Source of the DNA: an uncultured Lactococcus sp.
Lineage (GTDB): Bacteria > Bacillota > Bacilli > Lactobacillales > Streptococcaceae
Direction of reading: 5' to 3'
Assembly (NCBI RefSeq): GCF_934191625.1
Contig: NZ_CAKPUG010000001.1
Location: forward strand, 186,001-250,000
DNA length: 64,000 nucleotides
The notes beneath the pieces were generated by a model that saw only the letters and a list, made by a program, of their open reading frames with translations, was not told where the DNA came from and did not search any database. This document shows positions 52,474 to 62,034 of this stretch, in pieces. Position 1 is the first letter of the stretch. Every line of letters starts with the position of its first letter. Both the position numbers and the translations under genes were made by a program.

Positions 52474-55069
52474 ATGCAAAAGTACAGTAAAATAACAAAA
52501 AAAGAATAGAATATTGCAAATAATAACAATACTATCCTTATTTATAAGTTTGTCTAGTGTAAACTTTGCTAAGGCTTTACCTGAGGGAGTAACTTACTCA
52601 AAACCAGTTACTTTTCTACTTTTAGCCTATCAAATAGTTGGGCTTTTCAGCTTTGCTTATCTGACTCTTGTTTTTGTGAAGAATAAAGACATCTGGGTAT
52701 TGCAGGATGTAAGACATACGAGGAGAAGGGCTAAACTTCTAGACTGGAAAAGTATAATTGTAGTTCCTTTTATTTTACTTGCTTATTATCTATTTCATCT
52801 TTCGATGATATTGGTTGAGAATATAAATAATGCAGCTTTTAGCATAGATTATATTTCTTTAAATTTAAATCTTCTTGTTGAGCGTTATATTCCTTTAGCT
52901 ATTGTGTTTCTTTTAGCTATAAGCTTGGTTACTCATTTATCAGGTAATAAGAAATCAAGTAAAGTGCTAAATATTGCCGCCGTTATTAAAGCTGAGCATT
53001 TATATATGGCTTTACTGGCTAGCTTAGCTTTTCTTGATAATATGACGCGTCGTTTAGTTTGGAACACAGGCTTTGGTCCGATAAATTCTGCAGGGAAACT
53101 TCGTTTGGTCTATGTCGGAAATAATATTGTAGGACGGGTTGATTTTTTACGTCTTTTTGGAAATTTTCTTTTTACCTTTGTTGTTATTTGTATTCTAAGC
53201 TATTTTATTATCAAAGGTGCTCAAGCGTTTAAAGATAATAAGGCGAACTTTCCATTGGCTTTGTTAAGCAGTTTACTTTTGGCTTTGGTATTTAATTATT
53301 TTATTCAAGCATCAATGAAAGTTGAATCAGCACGCATGTCCTATGGGTATGTTGTTGCGGGAATGAGTCTTTTTCAAATCTTAGTTTTAACTTTGATTTT
53401 TATGGCTGTCTATTTGCTTTTTAATCGTTATATGATTGCTACAGCAGTTATCATCCTCATCTTTGGTAGTTTTACTATTGGAAATGCAATAAAATTTTCT
53501 GAGCGACAAGAGCCGGTATATGCTTCAGAACTTTCATGGTTAATGAATCTTAAGTCTTTGCTCTCTTTTGTTGATTTAAAGTTGATAGTTGTAGCTGGGA
53601 CGGTGTTGTTAATTTTAGTTACAATTGTCATTTTATTGAGTCGGAAATTTTTTAAAGGTAAGATAATGACTTGGAAAGAAAGAGGATTGACATTAATTGT
53701 TCTTATCGTTCTTACTTTACCTTTGATACAAAACTTCCAAAATTTTACTTCGCCAGAAAAACAAATAAAGGTGCCAGTAATAACGCAATATATTAAAGTT
53801 TCAAATGGAGATGTTTTATGGAAAGGCTCACCAAATATTGCGCGTGCCAAGTCTCTTTCTTATGTTTGGGTGAAGCAAATATTTGGAAAAGCAATGGATG
53901 AGCCAGAAGGTTACAGTCAAACCAAAATACAAGAGATTGTTCAAAAGTATAGTGATGAAGCAGAGAAAATCAACAAAAATCGCTCCTCGCATATCACAGA
54001 TCAAACGGTTATTTATCTTTTAAGTGAGTCCTTATCAAATCCCAACCGTGTCCAAGGCGCAACTTTATCCGAAAATCCTTTGAAAAATATTGATGAAATT
54101 AAGGAAAATGCAACGGGCGGTTTGATGTATTCAAATGGATTTGCTGGTGGTACTGCCGATATGGAGGCACAGACTTTAAGTGGACTTCCAAAAGTTAATT
54201 TTTCAAGTAATATTTCTACGATTAATTCTGATGTTTTTCCAAGGATGCCGTTCATTCCCTCTATTTCGAATTACTTTCCGAATAAGATCGCCCTTCATCC
54301 AGAAAATGCAACCAATTATAATCGTAATTCAATCTATAGTAAACTTGGCTTCGATCATTTCTATGCGCTTTCTGGTACAGAAAAAGCTGATCTACTCACC
54401 AACCAAGAAACACTGGATGGTAAGGTTACAGATGCTCAAATATATAGAGATGTTTTAGATAAAATAGATACTTCAAAATCACAATTCTTTAGCGTTTTGA
54501 CCATGCAAAATCATATGCCATATACGAGTTATTCTGGCTCTTCTACTATCACAGCTTCAGGTGAGGGTTATTCAGATGCACAAAACAAGCTTTTAGAGAA
54601 TTATGTACGTAAGATTTCGGATACGGATAAAGCCACCAAAGAATTCTTAACGGAACTGGAGAAGATTGATAAAAGAATTACTCTGGTATTCTATGGAGAC
54701 CACTTGTCGAATGTCTTTCCTTCTGGCTATTCTGGCTTCAAAGAAGATCCATTAAATGCCTATAAGACAGATTACTTTATCTGGACTAACAAAGGAAACA
54801 CTACCAATAAACAAGTGGACTTAAGTTCAGCAACCTTTACGCCAGCTTTATTTGAAGCAACAGGCTCCAAAGTTTCACCTTATTATGCTCTCTTAACAGA
54901 GATGATGTGGGAAGTTCCAGCTGCTTATAACTCCCCCCTATCTTCGATGGTGACATTGACAGAAGAGCAAAGCAACCGTATGGAGGATTTGAAGTTGGTG
55001 CAGTATGATTTAACTTCTGGTAAACATTATTTGAAAGAGGATTCTCCTTTCTTCCAGCTAGAAAAATAA
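52474..55069 (+). CDS. LTA-synthase-like phosphoglycerol transferase, probable 5' frameshift
   Basis: The long frame (851 codons from TTG 52514) encodes about ten N-terminal membrane helices and an extracellular sulfatase-fold domain. The putative nucleophile is Thr547 in GGTADMEAQT; metal-binding residues lie in LLSESLSNPN and YGDHLSNVF. This is the layout of lipoteichoic acid synthase and related phosphoglycerol transferases, though the helix number is higher than the five of classic LtaS. TTG 52514 has no Shine-Dalgarno. A promoter instead points to ATG 52474, whose frame (MQKYSKITKKE) stops at 52507 after an A7 run (52497-52503). One base less in that run would join a basic start to RILQIITILSLF, a normal helix start. 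Confidence 0.78.
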
Positions 55070-55097
55070 AAAAAGTACTACTATAAGTGCTTTTTTA
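55070..55097 (+). terminator. Terminator of the LTA-synthase-like gene
   Basis: AAAAGTACT (55071-55079) pairs with AGTGCTTTT (55086-55094, one T-G pair), then T. Confidence 0.75.
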
Positions 55098-55167
55098 TTG
55101 TTATTTTTAAGGCTAAAAAAATTTTAAAAAAAAATAAAAAAGGTAAGCATTTACATCTTTAAAAGTA

Positions 55168-55292
55168 TGATATAATAGTCAAGTTATATATTCAGGCGAG
55201 TTAAGATAAAGATTTTTTCGCCTGTAACTGAGCTTTCGAGCTTGGTCGTCATATTTGCCAGTGGCAAATTTAGAAAATTATAGGTGAAACAA
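55168..55292 (+). promoter_or_regulatory. cshA promoter and structured leader
   Basis: TGA plus TATAAT (55171-55176) starts a leader of about 110 bases. Hairpins: CAGGCGA/TCGCCTG (55193-55224), AGCT-TTCG-AGCT (55231-55242) and ATTTGCC/GGCAAAT (55253-55269). Long folded leaders are common in cold-shock genes, and this helicase family is often cold-induced; control here is inferred. Confidence 0.6.
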
Positions 55293-56903
55293 TTGAAATT
55301 CAACGAACTCGGCCTTTCAGAAGGCATTGTCGAGACTCTTACAGCTATCGGTTATGAGCAACCAACGCCAATCCAAGAACAAACGATTCAACTCGCACTC
55401 TCTGGACGTGACGTTCTAGGTCAAGCTCAAACGGGTACAGGGAAAACAGCCGCTTTTGGTCTCCCTACTATCGAAAAAATTAATCCAGAAAATAAAGCAA
55501 TCCAAGCACTCGTTATCGCGCCAACACGAGAACTCGCGGTTCAAGGACAAGAAGAACTTTTCCGTTTTGGTAAATCTAAAGGGCTTAAAGTCCGCACTGT
55601 TTTTGGTGGTTCAAGCATCGAAAAACAAATCAAAGCTTTGCGCTCAGGTGCTCATATCGTTGTGGGTACACCGGGACGTATGGTTGACTTGCTCAAACGT
55701 AAAGCGCTTGATCTTTCACACCTTGAAACTTTGATTCTTGATGAAGCAGATGAAATGCTTAACATGGGCTTCCTTGATGATATCGAATTTATCATCGGTA
55801 AAACCCCAGCTGAACGTCAAACTTTGCTCTTTTCAGCAACAATGCCAAATGATATCAAAAAAATTGGTGTCAAATTCATGAAAGACCCAGAACATATCAA
55901 AGTTGCAGCTAAAGAAATGACAGCGGACCGTATTGATCAATACTTCATTAAGACAAAAGAATTTGAAAAATTTGATGTCTTGACACGTTTACTTGATGTT
56001 GAACGTCCAGAACTCGCTATTGTCTTTGGACGTACAAAACGTCGTGTCGATGAAATTACACGTGGTTTGAAATTACGTGGTTACCGTGCCGAAGGTATTC
56101 ACGGTGACTTGGATCAAAATAAACGTTTACGTGTTTTACGCGACTTTAAAGGTGGTCATTTGGATATCCTTGTTGCAACGGACGTTGCAGCGCGTGGACT
56201 TGACATCTCAGGTGTAACCCACGTTTACAACTATGACATTACACAAGACCAAGAAAGCTACGTTCACCGTATCGGTCGTACAGGTCGTGCCGGCAAATCA
56301 GGTCGTTCAGTAACCTTTGTTAGTTACAATGAAATGGGTTACCTCCGTGCCATTGAAAAATTAACGAAGAAAGAAATGAAGGGCATGCGTCCACCAACAA
56401 AAGAAGATGCTTATCAAGCCAGTCTTTCTGTTGCCATGGATGAAATCAAGCGTGACCTCCAAGACGGTAGCCTTAAAGGCAAGTTGACAAAATTTGATGC
56501 AGATGCAGAACAACTCATGGCAGAATATGATGTTAAAGAGTTGGTTGCAATGCTGATCCAAAGCCGTGTGAAAGACCCTGATACTATGCCCGAAGTTCAA
56601 ATCACAGCTGAACGTCCATTACCATTTAATGGTGAAGGCAAAGGCTTCAAGGGCAAAGGTAAAGGCGGTAAAGGTGGCGGTCGTTACGGACGTGACCGTA
56701 ACAACAACCGTGGTGGCCGTGGTGGCGACCGTGATGGTAAGGGCGGTTACCGTGGTAAAGGTGGCGACCGTGACGACAAGAAACGCAACTGGCGTGATCG
56801 TGACGATAAAAAACGTGACTACTACAAGAAAGACCGTAAGCCAAAAACACAAGGCAGCGAAAAACAAGCTGGCTTCGTAATGCGAAACCGTGGAGATAAA
56901 TAA
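55293..56903 (+). CDS. cshA: DEAD-box RNA helicase CshA
   Basis: An ATP-dependent RNA helicase for mRNA decay and ribosome assembly. The 536 residues show the Q motif, AQTGTGKTAA (I), PTRELAVQ (Ia), DEAD (II), SAT (III) and HRIGRTGRAG (VI). After residue about 450 comes a long tail rich in Gly, Lys, Arg and Asp that should bind RNA. Two starts are possible: GTG 55284, or TTG 55293 which follows AGGTG by six bases and gives the family start MKFNELGLSEGI. I prefer the TTG. Confidence 0.93.
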   Translation: MKFNELGLSEGIVETLTAIGYEQPTPIQEQTIQLALSGRDVLGQAQTGTGKTAAFGLPTIEKINPENKAIQALVIAPTRELAVQGQEELFRFGKSKGLKVRTVFGGSSIEKQIKALRSGAHIVVGTPGRMVDLLKRKALDLSHLETLILDEADEMLNMGFLDDIEFIIGKTPAERQTLLFSATMPNDIKKIGVKFMKDPEHIKVAAKEMTADRIDQYFIKTKEFEKFDVLTRLLDVERPELAIVFGRTKRRVDEITRGLKLRGYRAEGIHGDLDQNKRLRVLRDFKGGHLDILVATDVAARGLDISGVTHVYNYDITQDQESYVHRIGRTGRAGKSGRSVTFVSYNEMGYLRAIEKLTKKEMKGMRPPTKEDAYQASLSVAMDEIKRDLQDGSLKGKLTKFDADAEQLMAEYDVKELVAMLIQSRVKDPDTMPEVQITAERPLPFNGEGKGFKGKGKGGKGGGRYGRDRNNNRGGRGGDRDGKGGYRGKGGDRDDKKRNWRDRDDKKRDYYKKDRKPKTQGSEKQAGFVMRNRGDK

Positions 56904-56917
56904 AAGAGCAACAATTT

Positions 56918-56952
56918 AGCAAAAACTCAGTAAAATACTGAGTTTTTTTGCT
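56918..56952 (+). terminator. Terminator of cshA
   Basis: A long stem around ACTCAGTA/TACTGAGT, extended by A-T pairs (56921-56947), with a T-run. Confidence 0.82.
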
Positions 56953-56953
56953 A

Positions 56954-57249
56954 CCTTAATGGTGCCCGATGCAGTGAGAATGTGCAAAAGCTAAATTTGT
57001 ATATTTCTGATTGCTTCATCGTTTTAACTTGAAAAAGGGTAATAAAATTGAACAAGATATGTAAAAGTAATATTCCGCTCTTTTGTCATACTAATGTTAA
57101 CTGTCATAAATGGTTCTATGATACTTATTAGAATAAAATATTTACTAGCTTTCATCTTAATACTCTCCCTAATACTAATAGGGTAGATAAAATTTTGTTT
57201 TTTAATAAGTAAATTTACAGAAGAGAGAGAATATAAACCTAAAATATGA
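56954..57249. other. Gap between cshA and era without a convincing gene
   Basis: A+T-rich, about 300 bases. A minus-strand frame (57024-57155, 43 codons, GGGAGAG site before the ATG at 57155) could encode a small hydrophobic peptide starting MKASKYFILISIIEPF. It has no clear promoter or similarity known to me, so I do not call it a gene. A short dyad CCCTA/TAGGG lies near 57168-57184. Confidence 0.4.
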
Positions 57250-57255
57250 TAGAAT
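57247..57255 (+). promoter_or_regulatory. Extended -10 giving a leaderless era mRNA
   Basis: TGA plus TAGAAT (57250-57255) ends six bases before the era ATG; no Shine-Dalgarno precedes it. Confidence 0.62.
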
Positions 57256-57261
57256 AGCACT

Positions 57262-58173
57262 ATGACAAATAATACATTTAAATCAGGTTTTGTAGCGATT
57301 TTAGGTCGCCCAAATGTTGGAAAATCAACATTTTTAAATCATGTCATGGGGCAAAAAATTGCCATTATGAGTGATAAGCCGCAAACGACACGGAATAAAA
57401 TTCAAGGGATTTATACGTCAGATCAGGAACAAATTATCTTTATCGATACACCGGGTATTCATAAGCCCCATAATGCTTTGGGCGATTTTATGGTACAATC
57501 TGCATATTCGACTCTTCGTGAATGTGATATGGTACTTTTCATGGTGGCTGCTGATGAGCCTCGCTCGACCGGTGAAAATATGATCATTGAACGTTTGAAA
57601 ACAGCAGATGTTCCTGTTATTTTGGTGGTGAACAAGATTGATAAAGTTCATCCAGATGCTCTTTTTGAAACTGTTTCAGACTACACTTCTCAAATGGACT
57701 TTGCAGAAGTAGTACCAATTTCGGCACTACAAGGTAACAATACGGAACGTTTGCTGGCAACCTTAAGCAGTAAGCTTGAAGAAGGCCCACAGTATTTCCC
57801 AGAAGACATGGTAACCGACCATCCAGAACGCTTTTTGGTTAGTGAAATGATTCGTGAAAAAATCTTACTTCTCACACGTGAAGAAGTGCCTCACAGTATT
57901 GCTGTTACGACAGATTCGATGAAACGTGATGAAGAAACAGGGAAAATTCATATCATGGCGACAATCATTGTTGAACGTAAGAGTCAAAAAGGAATAATTC
58001 TTGGTAAAGGCGGCGATATGATTCGTAAGATTGGGAAATTGGCCCGCCGCGATATTGAGTTGATGTTAGGTGATAAAGTTTATCTTGAAACATGGGTCAA
58101 GATTAAAAATGACTGGCGCGACCGTAAAATGGATCTTTCGGACTTTGGTTATAAAAAAGAAGATTATATGTAA
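57262..58173 (+). CDS. era: GTPase Era
   Basis: An essential GTPase that binds the 3' end of 16S rRNA during 30S maturation. The 303 residues show G1 [10 protein letters not shown]3 [10 protein letters not shown]4 NKID and the C-terminal KH domain ([15 protein letters not shown]). Start [15 protein letters not shown]. The -10 box lies six bases upstream, so translation probably begins on a leaderless mRNA. fpg follows after a terminator and its own promoter. Confidence 0.96.
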   Translation: MTNNTFKSGFVAILGRPNVGKSTFLNHVMGQKIAIMSDKPQTTRNKIQGIYTSDQEQIIFIDTPGIHKPHNALGDFMVQSAYSTLRECDMVLFMVAADEPRSTGENMIIERLKTADVPVILVVNKIDKVHPDALFETVSDYTSQMDFAEVVPISALQGNNTERLLATLSSKLEEGPQYFPEDMVTDHPERFLVSEMIREKILLLTREEVPHSIAVTTDSMKRDEETGKIHIMATIIVERKSQKGIILGKGGDMIRKIGKLARRDIELMLGDKVYLETWVKIKNDWRDRKMDLSDFGYKKEDYM

Positions 58174-58202
58174 AAGCTGGCTCGATTGAGCAGCTTTTTC
58201 TT
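58172..58202 (+). terminator. Terminator of era
   Basis: AAAAGCTG (58172-58179) pairs with CAGCTTTT (58191-58198) with an inner CTC/GAG pair and a T-run. Confidence 0.8.
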
Positions 58203-58228
58203 TATATCGAAAAAACCAATATAATCTA

Positions 58229-58257
58229 TTGATTTTAATAAAGAAATAGACTATAAT
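58229..58257 (+). promoter_or_regulatory. fpg promoter
   Basis: TTGATT (58229-58234), a 17-bp spacer and TATAAT (58252-58257). The start codon of fpg is about 105 bases downstream of the predicted start. Confidence 0.75.
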
Positions 58258-58367
58258 ATTGATAGGTTCAATATTTGATGTGTGAAAAGAGCTCCCAGCC
58301 TTTGCATTGGGTGTGCTGTACTCTACATTAAACAGACCCAATAATTAGGATAGGATATTGCGAACAG

Positions 58368-59192
58368 ATGCCTGAGTTACCAGAAGTCGAAAATGTACGC
58401 CGAGGCTTAGAAAAGCTGGTGAGAAATAAAAAAATATTGGAGATTGAAAGTTCTTATCCACGAATGGTTTTAACAGGATTCGAGGAGTTAAAAAAAGAAC
58501 TTGAAGGCCAGGTCATCAAAGATATTAAGCGTCGTGGCAAGTACTTACTTTTTGATTTTGGTAACTGGACCTTGATTTCTCATTTACGTATGGAGGGGAA
58601 ATATAGAGTGGAACCGCTGGACTTCGTCAAGCAAAAACACGATCATCTCTTTGTTAAGTTTTCAGATGCGACACTTGTTTATGCTGATGTCCGCAAGTTT
58701 GGAACTTGGGAATTATTGAAAAGTCAGGATGTTGAACGTTATTTCATATTGAAAAAGATCGGTCCAGAGCCGAGCATTGAAACCTTTGATGAGTCGATTT
58801 TTGCTGAAAAACTAAAGAAATCCAAAAAAAAGATAAAACCTTATCTTTTAGACCAGACTTTAGTTGCTGGGTTAGGGAACATTTATGTTGATGAGGTTCT
58901 TTGGCGCTCACAAGTGCATCCTGAAATGCTAGCTTCAGCCTTGAGTGAAACTCAAATTCATCACATTCATGATTATACGATTGACGTTCTTCAAACGGCA
59001 GTTGAACGTGGTGGGTCGAGTATTCGAACTTATAAAAATGCGCTGGGAAAAGAAGGGAGTATGCAGGAATTGCTTATGGTTTATGGCAAACAAGGAGAAC
59101 TTTGTCCGCATTGTCAGCAAGCGATGATTGAGAAGATAAAGGTTGCAGGACGAGGTTCTCATTTTTGCCCATATTGTCAAAAACTAGAGTGA
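58368..59192 (+). CDS. fpg: Formamidopyrimidine-DNA glycosylase
   Basis: A base-excision enzyme (MutM) that removes 8-oxoguanine and cuts the strand. The 274 residues start MPELPEVENVRRGL, so Pro2 and Glu3 of the active site are in place after Met removal. The helix-two-turn-helix is LDQTLVAGLGNIYVDEVLW, and the C-terminal zinc finger has four cysteines (CPHC, CPYC). The Shine-Dalgarno is weak: GGAT lies rather far from the ATG. Confidence 0.96.
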   Translation: MPELPEVENVRRGLEKLVRNKKILEIESSYPRMVLTGFEELKKELEGQVIKDIKRRGKYLLFDFGNWTLISHLRMEGKYRVEPLDFVKQKHDHLFVKFSDATLVYADVRKFGTWELLKSQDVERYFILKKIGPEPSIETFDESIFAEKLKKSKKKIKPYLLDQTLVAGLGNIYVDEVLWRSQVHPEMLASALSETQIHHIHDYTIDVLQTAVERGGSSIRTYKNALGKEGSMQELLMVYGKQGELCPHCQQAMIEKIKVAGRGSHFCPYCQKLE

Positions 59193-59253
59193 AAACTTAA
59201 TTTTTTTACGTACTAAAATATGCAGTGCAATCAGTTTCAAACAAAATTAAAAA

Positions 59254-59262
59254 TGCTATAAT
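59254..59262 (+). promoter_or_regulatory. recA promoter, extended -10
   Basis: TGC plus TATAAT (59257-59262) lies 30 bases before the recA ATG. I see no clear LexA or HdiR operator by eye. Confidence 0.6.
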
Positions 59263-59292
59263 ATAAAGAGCAAGAGATTAACGGAGAAAATA

Positions 59293-60444
59293 ATGGCTAC
59301 AAAGAAAAAGAAAAAATTAGAAGATATCACAAAAAAATACGGTGCAGAACGTGAGAAAGCCTTAAAAGATGCGCTTGATCTTATCGAAAAAGATTTTGGT
59401 AAAGGTTCTTTGATGCGTTTAGGTGAAGCTGCTAGCCAAAAAGTGCAAGTGACAAGTTCAGGAAGCTTGGCTTTAGATATTGCACTCGGAGCAGGGGGTT
59501 ATCCTAAAGGTCGTATTATCGAAATCTATGGTCCAGAAAGTTCTGGTAAAACAACAGTTGCGCTCCATGCGGTTGCTCAAGTACAAGCTGAAGGTGGTAT
59601 TGCTGCCTTTATCGATGCGGAGCACGCTTTGGATCCCGTCTATGCTGCAGCAATCGGTGTCGACATTGACCAACTTCTTTTATCACAACCTGACTATGGT
59701 GAGCAAGGCTTACAAATTGCTGAAAAATTGATTGAATCAGGTGCGGTGGATCTTGTTGTTGTCGACTCTGTTGCAGCTCTGACACCACGTGCCGAAATTG
59801 ACGGGGAAATCGGTGACTCAACGGTTGGTTTACAAGCACGTATGATGAGTCAAGCTATGCGTAAGCTCGCTGCGGGCATTAACAAAACAAAAACAACAGC
59901 TATCTTTATTAACCAATTGCGTGAAAAAGTAGGGGTTATGTTTGGTAGTCCTGAAACAACGCCAGGTGGTCGTGCCTTGAAGTTCTACGCTTCTGTACGA
60001 TTAGATGTTCGTGGTAGTACAAAAATCGAAGAAGGCTCTGGTGACAACAAAACAGCCATTGGTAAGTTGACAAAGATTAAAGTTGTTAAAAACAAGGTGG
60101 CACCACCATTTAAAGTTGCTTTAGTAGATATCATGTTTGGTGAAGGTATTTCTAAAACAGGTGAACTTTTGACAATTGCCGTTGAAGAAGGTATTGTAAA
60201 GAAAGCCGGTGCTTGGTTCTCTTATAATGACGAAAAAATCGGGCAGGGTGCTGAGAAAGCGAAAGCCTTCCTTAAAGACAATCCTGAAATTTTTGTTGAA
60301 ATCGACCGAAAAGTGCGTCAAAATCATGGTTTGATTGAAGGTGAAGAAGAGAGTGAAAGAGACGAATCTAAACCAGAAAAAGTAGAAGAAAAGGCAAAAG
60401 TTGAAGCAACAGATGTAGAAGAAATCGAGCTTGAATTAGAATAA
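59293..60444 (+). CDS. recA: Recombinase RecA
   Basis: RecA forms filaments on single-stranded DNA for strand exchange and SOS signalling. The 383 residues show Walker [10 protein letters not shown], the second motif [10 protein letters not shown], loop L2 with [22 protein letters not shown], and an acidic C-terminal tail rich in Glu. The length is normal for lactococci. A GGAGA site precedes the ATG. Placed after fpg, an order known from lactococci (fpg-recA). Confidence 0.98.
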   Translation: MATKKKKKLEDITKKYGAEREKALKDALDLIEKDFGKGSLMRLGEAASQKVQVTSSGSLALDIALGAGGYPKGRIIEIYGPESSGKTTVALHAVAQVQAEGGIAAFIDAEHALDPVYAAAIGVDIDQLLLSQPDYGEQGLQIAEKLIESGAVDLVVVDSVAALTPRAEIDGEIGDSTVGLQARMMSQAMRKLAAGINKTKTTAIFINQLREKVGVMFGSPETTPGGRALKFYASVRLDVRGSTKIEEGSGDNKTAIGKLTKIKVVKNKVAPPFKVALVDIMFGEGISKTGELLTIAVEEGIVKKAGAWFSYNDEKIGQGAEKAKAFLKDNPEIFVEIDRKVRQNHGLIEGEEESERDESKPEKVEEKAKVEATDVEEIELELE

Positions 60445-60449
60445 ATAAA

Positions 60450-60478
60450 AAAACTTCTGATTACAGAAGTTTTTTTAT
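60450..60478. terminator. Bidirectional terminator of recA and the permease gene
   Basis: AACTTCTG (60452-60459) pairs with CAGAAGTT (60464-60471) around ATTA; A-run and T-run on both sides. Confidence 0.87.
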
Positions 60479-61843
60479 TTATAAGTCAACTGTTTTTTCT
60501 TTACGAAGATAAGAAATAATCCCGAAGACGACGATCCAGATTGCTGAACCAACCGCTGGTATACGTGTATCTTTGAAGAAGAAGAGAGAGATAAAGATTA
60601 AGCTAAATGCGACAATAGTTAGTGGAACTAAGATATTTGGCATTGGAACCTTAAAGCCATCTTCGAGATACTCGCTTGATTTTCTATATTTTGTATAAGC
60701 AACCAAGGTCATGATATATACAATTAAGAAGAGATTAGTCGCAACACTAGTAATAAACACAAAACCATTAGATACACCTGGAATGAGTGAAATAAATGGG
60801 GCTAAGAAGATTAGAGCTGCTGTAAAGAAGAGAGCATTTGTTGGGATACCATTCCTTGAAAGTTTAGTAAAGGGTTGTAAGGCTTTGTCTCCATGTAATT
60901 TTGAAAGAGAGAAAAGATTACGTGTAGTTGAGAAAAGTGCGGAATTAAGCGCTGAAGCTGCAGAAGTCAAGACGACAAAGTTAATTACTGCGGCTGCCCA
61001 CTTGAAACCGATAAGGTCAAAGACCATAACAAATGGGGATTGATCTGCAGGGATATCTGTCCAATGATAGATGGACATAATAGCGGTAAGTGCCCCAATA
61101 TAGAAGATTAAAATACGAATCGGAATTTGATTAATTGCTTTTTTAAGAGTTGGACGTGGATCCAAAGTTTCAGCAGCGGTCATTCCGATAAATTCCATCG
61201 CAACAAAGGCAAACATCACCATTTGGAAGCTTCCGATGAAGTTTGTGATGCCATTAGGAAAGAAGGAGAAGTCCTTCGTCACATTGCTTAAGCTAACTGT
61301 TGTACCGTCTGCTTGGAAGCCACTGAAGGCCATGATGATGGCCGTAACAATCAAACCGACAATAGCAACGATTTTTATCATCCCAAACCAAAACTCTGTT
61401 TCACCGAAGAATTTGGCATTGAGTGTGTTTAAAGCAGTTAAGGCCAAGAGGATAACGGTTTCGGTAAGCCAGACAGGAACACTTGGTAACCAAAACTGGA
61501 TATAGACCCCGACAGCAGTTAACTCAGCCATAGCCATAAAAATAACAACCAGCCAATAAGACCATTGAATAAAATACCCGGCTTTGTTGCCTAGATAGTG
61601 ACTGACGAAGTTAAGGAAAGAGTGTTGCTCAGGATCCATATAGAGCATTTCACCAATTGCACGGAGCAAGATGAACATTAAGGCTCCAATAATGATGTAA
61701 ATCAACAGAATGGATGGACCGGTCATACTGATAGATTGACCTGCCCCTAAGAAAAGACCTGTTCCGATAGTTCCTGCGATTGCAATAAGTTGGATGTGAC
61801 GATTTTTCAGACCTCTTTGGGTCTGATTGTTTTCATTATTCAT
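60479..61843 (-). CDS. Amino acid permease (APC family)
   Basis: A 454-residue transporter of the amino acid/polyamine/cation family with about twelve helices. Helix 1 has IAIAGTIGTGLFLGAGQSI, the substrate-binding glycine stretch, and SASALNSALFSTTRNLFSL is in the helix 8 region. The soluble N-terminus is short. The pattern is near the AAT group (lysine, aromatic amino acids, proline, gamma-aminobutyrate); the substrate is not clear. Transcribed against recA with a shared terminator. The ATG has AGAAAGG upstream. Confidence 0.88.
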   Translation of the reverse strand: MNNENNQTQRGLKNRHIQLIAIAGTIGTGLFLGAGQSISMTGPSILLIYIIIGALMFILLRAIGEMLYMDPEQHSFLNFVSHYLGNKAGYFIQWSYWLVVIFMAMAELTAVGVYIQFWLPSVPVWLTETVILLALTALNTLNAKFFGETEFWFGMIKIVAIVGLIVTAIIMAFSGFQADGTTVSLSNVTKDFSFFPNGITNFIGSFQMVMFAFVAMEFIGMTAAETLDPRPTLKKAINQIPIRILIFYIGALTAIMSIYHWTDIPADQSPFVMVFDLIGFKWAAAVINFVVLTSAASALNSALFSTTRNLFSLSKLHGDKALQPFTKLSRNGIPTNALFFTAALIFLAPFISLIPGVSNGFVFITSVATNLFLIVYIMTLVAYTKYRKSSEYLEDGFKVPMPNILVPLTIVAFSLIFISLFFFKDTRIPAVGSAIWIVVFGIISYLRKEKTVDL

Positions 61844-62019
61844 AAAAACCTTTCTGTAATTTTATGTACAATTATAGACATTATCAGTTAATTATATCTT
61901 TTTTGTATTAATTTGGCAAGATGAGGAAATATATGTTTCAAATGTTCTTATAAAATGCATATAAAAAACGAGCATAGGAAACTGAAGAGGGTTGAGAAAA
62001 AGCGGTCCAGTTGCTTTTC

Positions 62020-62028
62020 TGGTATAAT
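62020..62028 (+). promoter_or_regulatory. Extended -10 giving a leaderless ylbF-like mRNA
   Basis: TGG plus TATAAT (62023-62028) ends six bases before the ATG at 62035; no Shine-Dalgarno precedes it. Confidence 0.7.
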
Positions 62029-62034
62029 AAGATT

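Noticed and set aside
52514..52516. TTG 52514 as a normal start of the LTA-synthase-like gene
   Set aside because: No Shine-Dalgarno and the promoter points to ATG 52474 in another frame; kept only as the fallback start.
56619..56922. Several overlapping long open frames on both strands over the cshA 3' end
   Set aside because: They are shadows of the Gly/Arg/Lys/Asp-rich tail; composition is repetitive and no ribosome site fits.
57024..57155. Small minus-strand frame with a possible ribosome site between cshA and era
   Set aside because: 43 codons, no promoter, no recognised family; kept only as a note in the gap entry.
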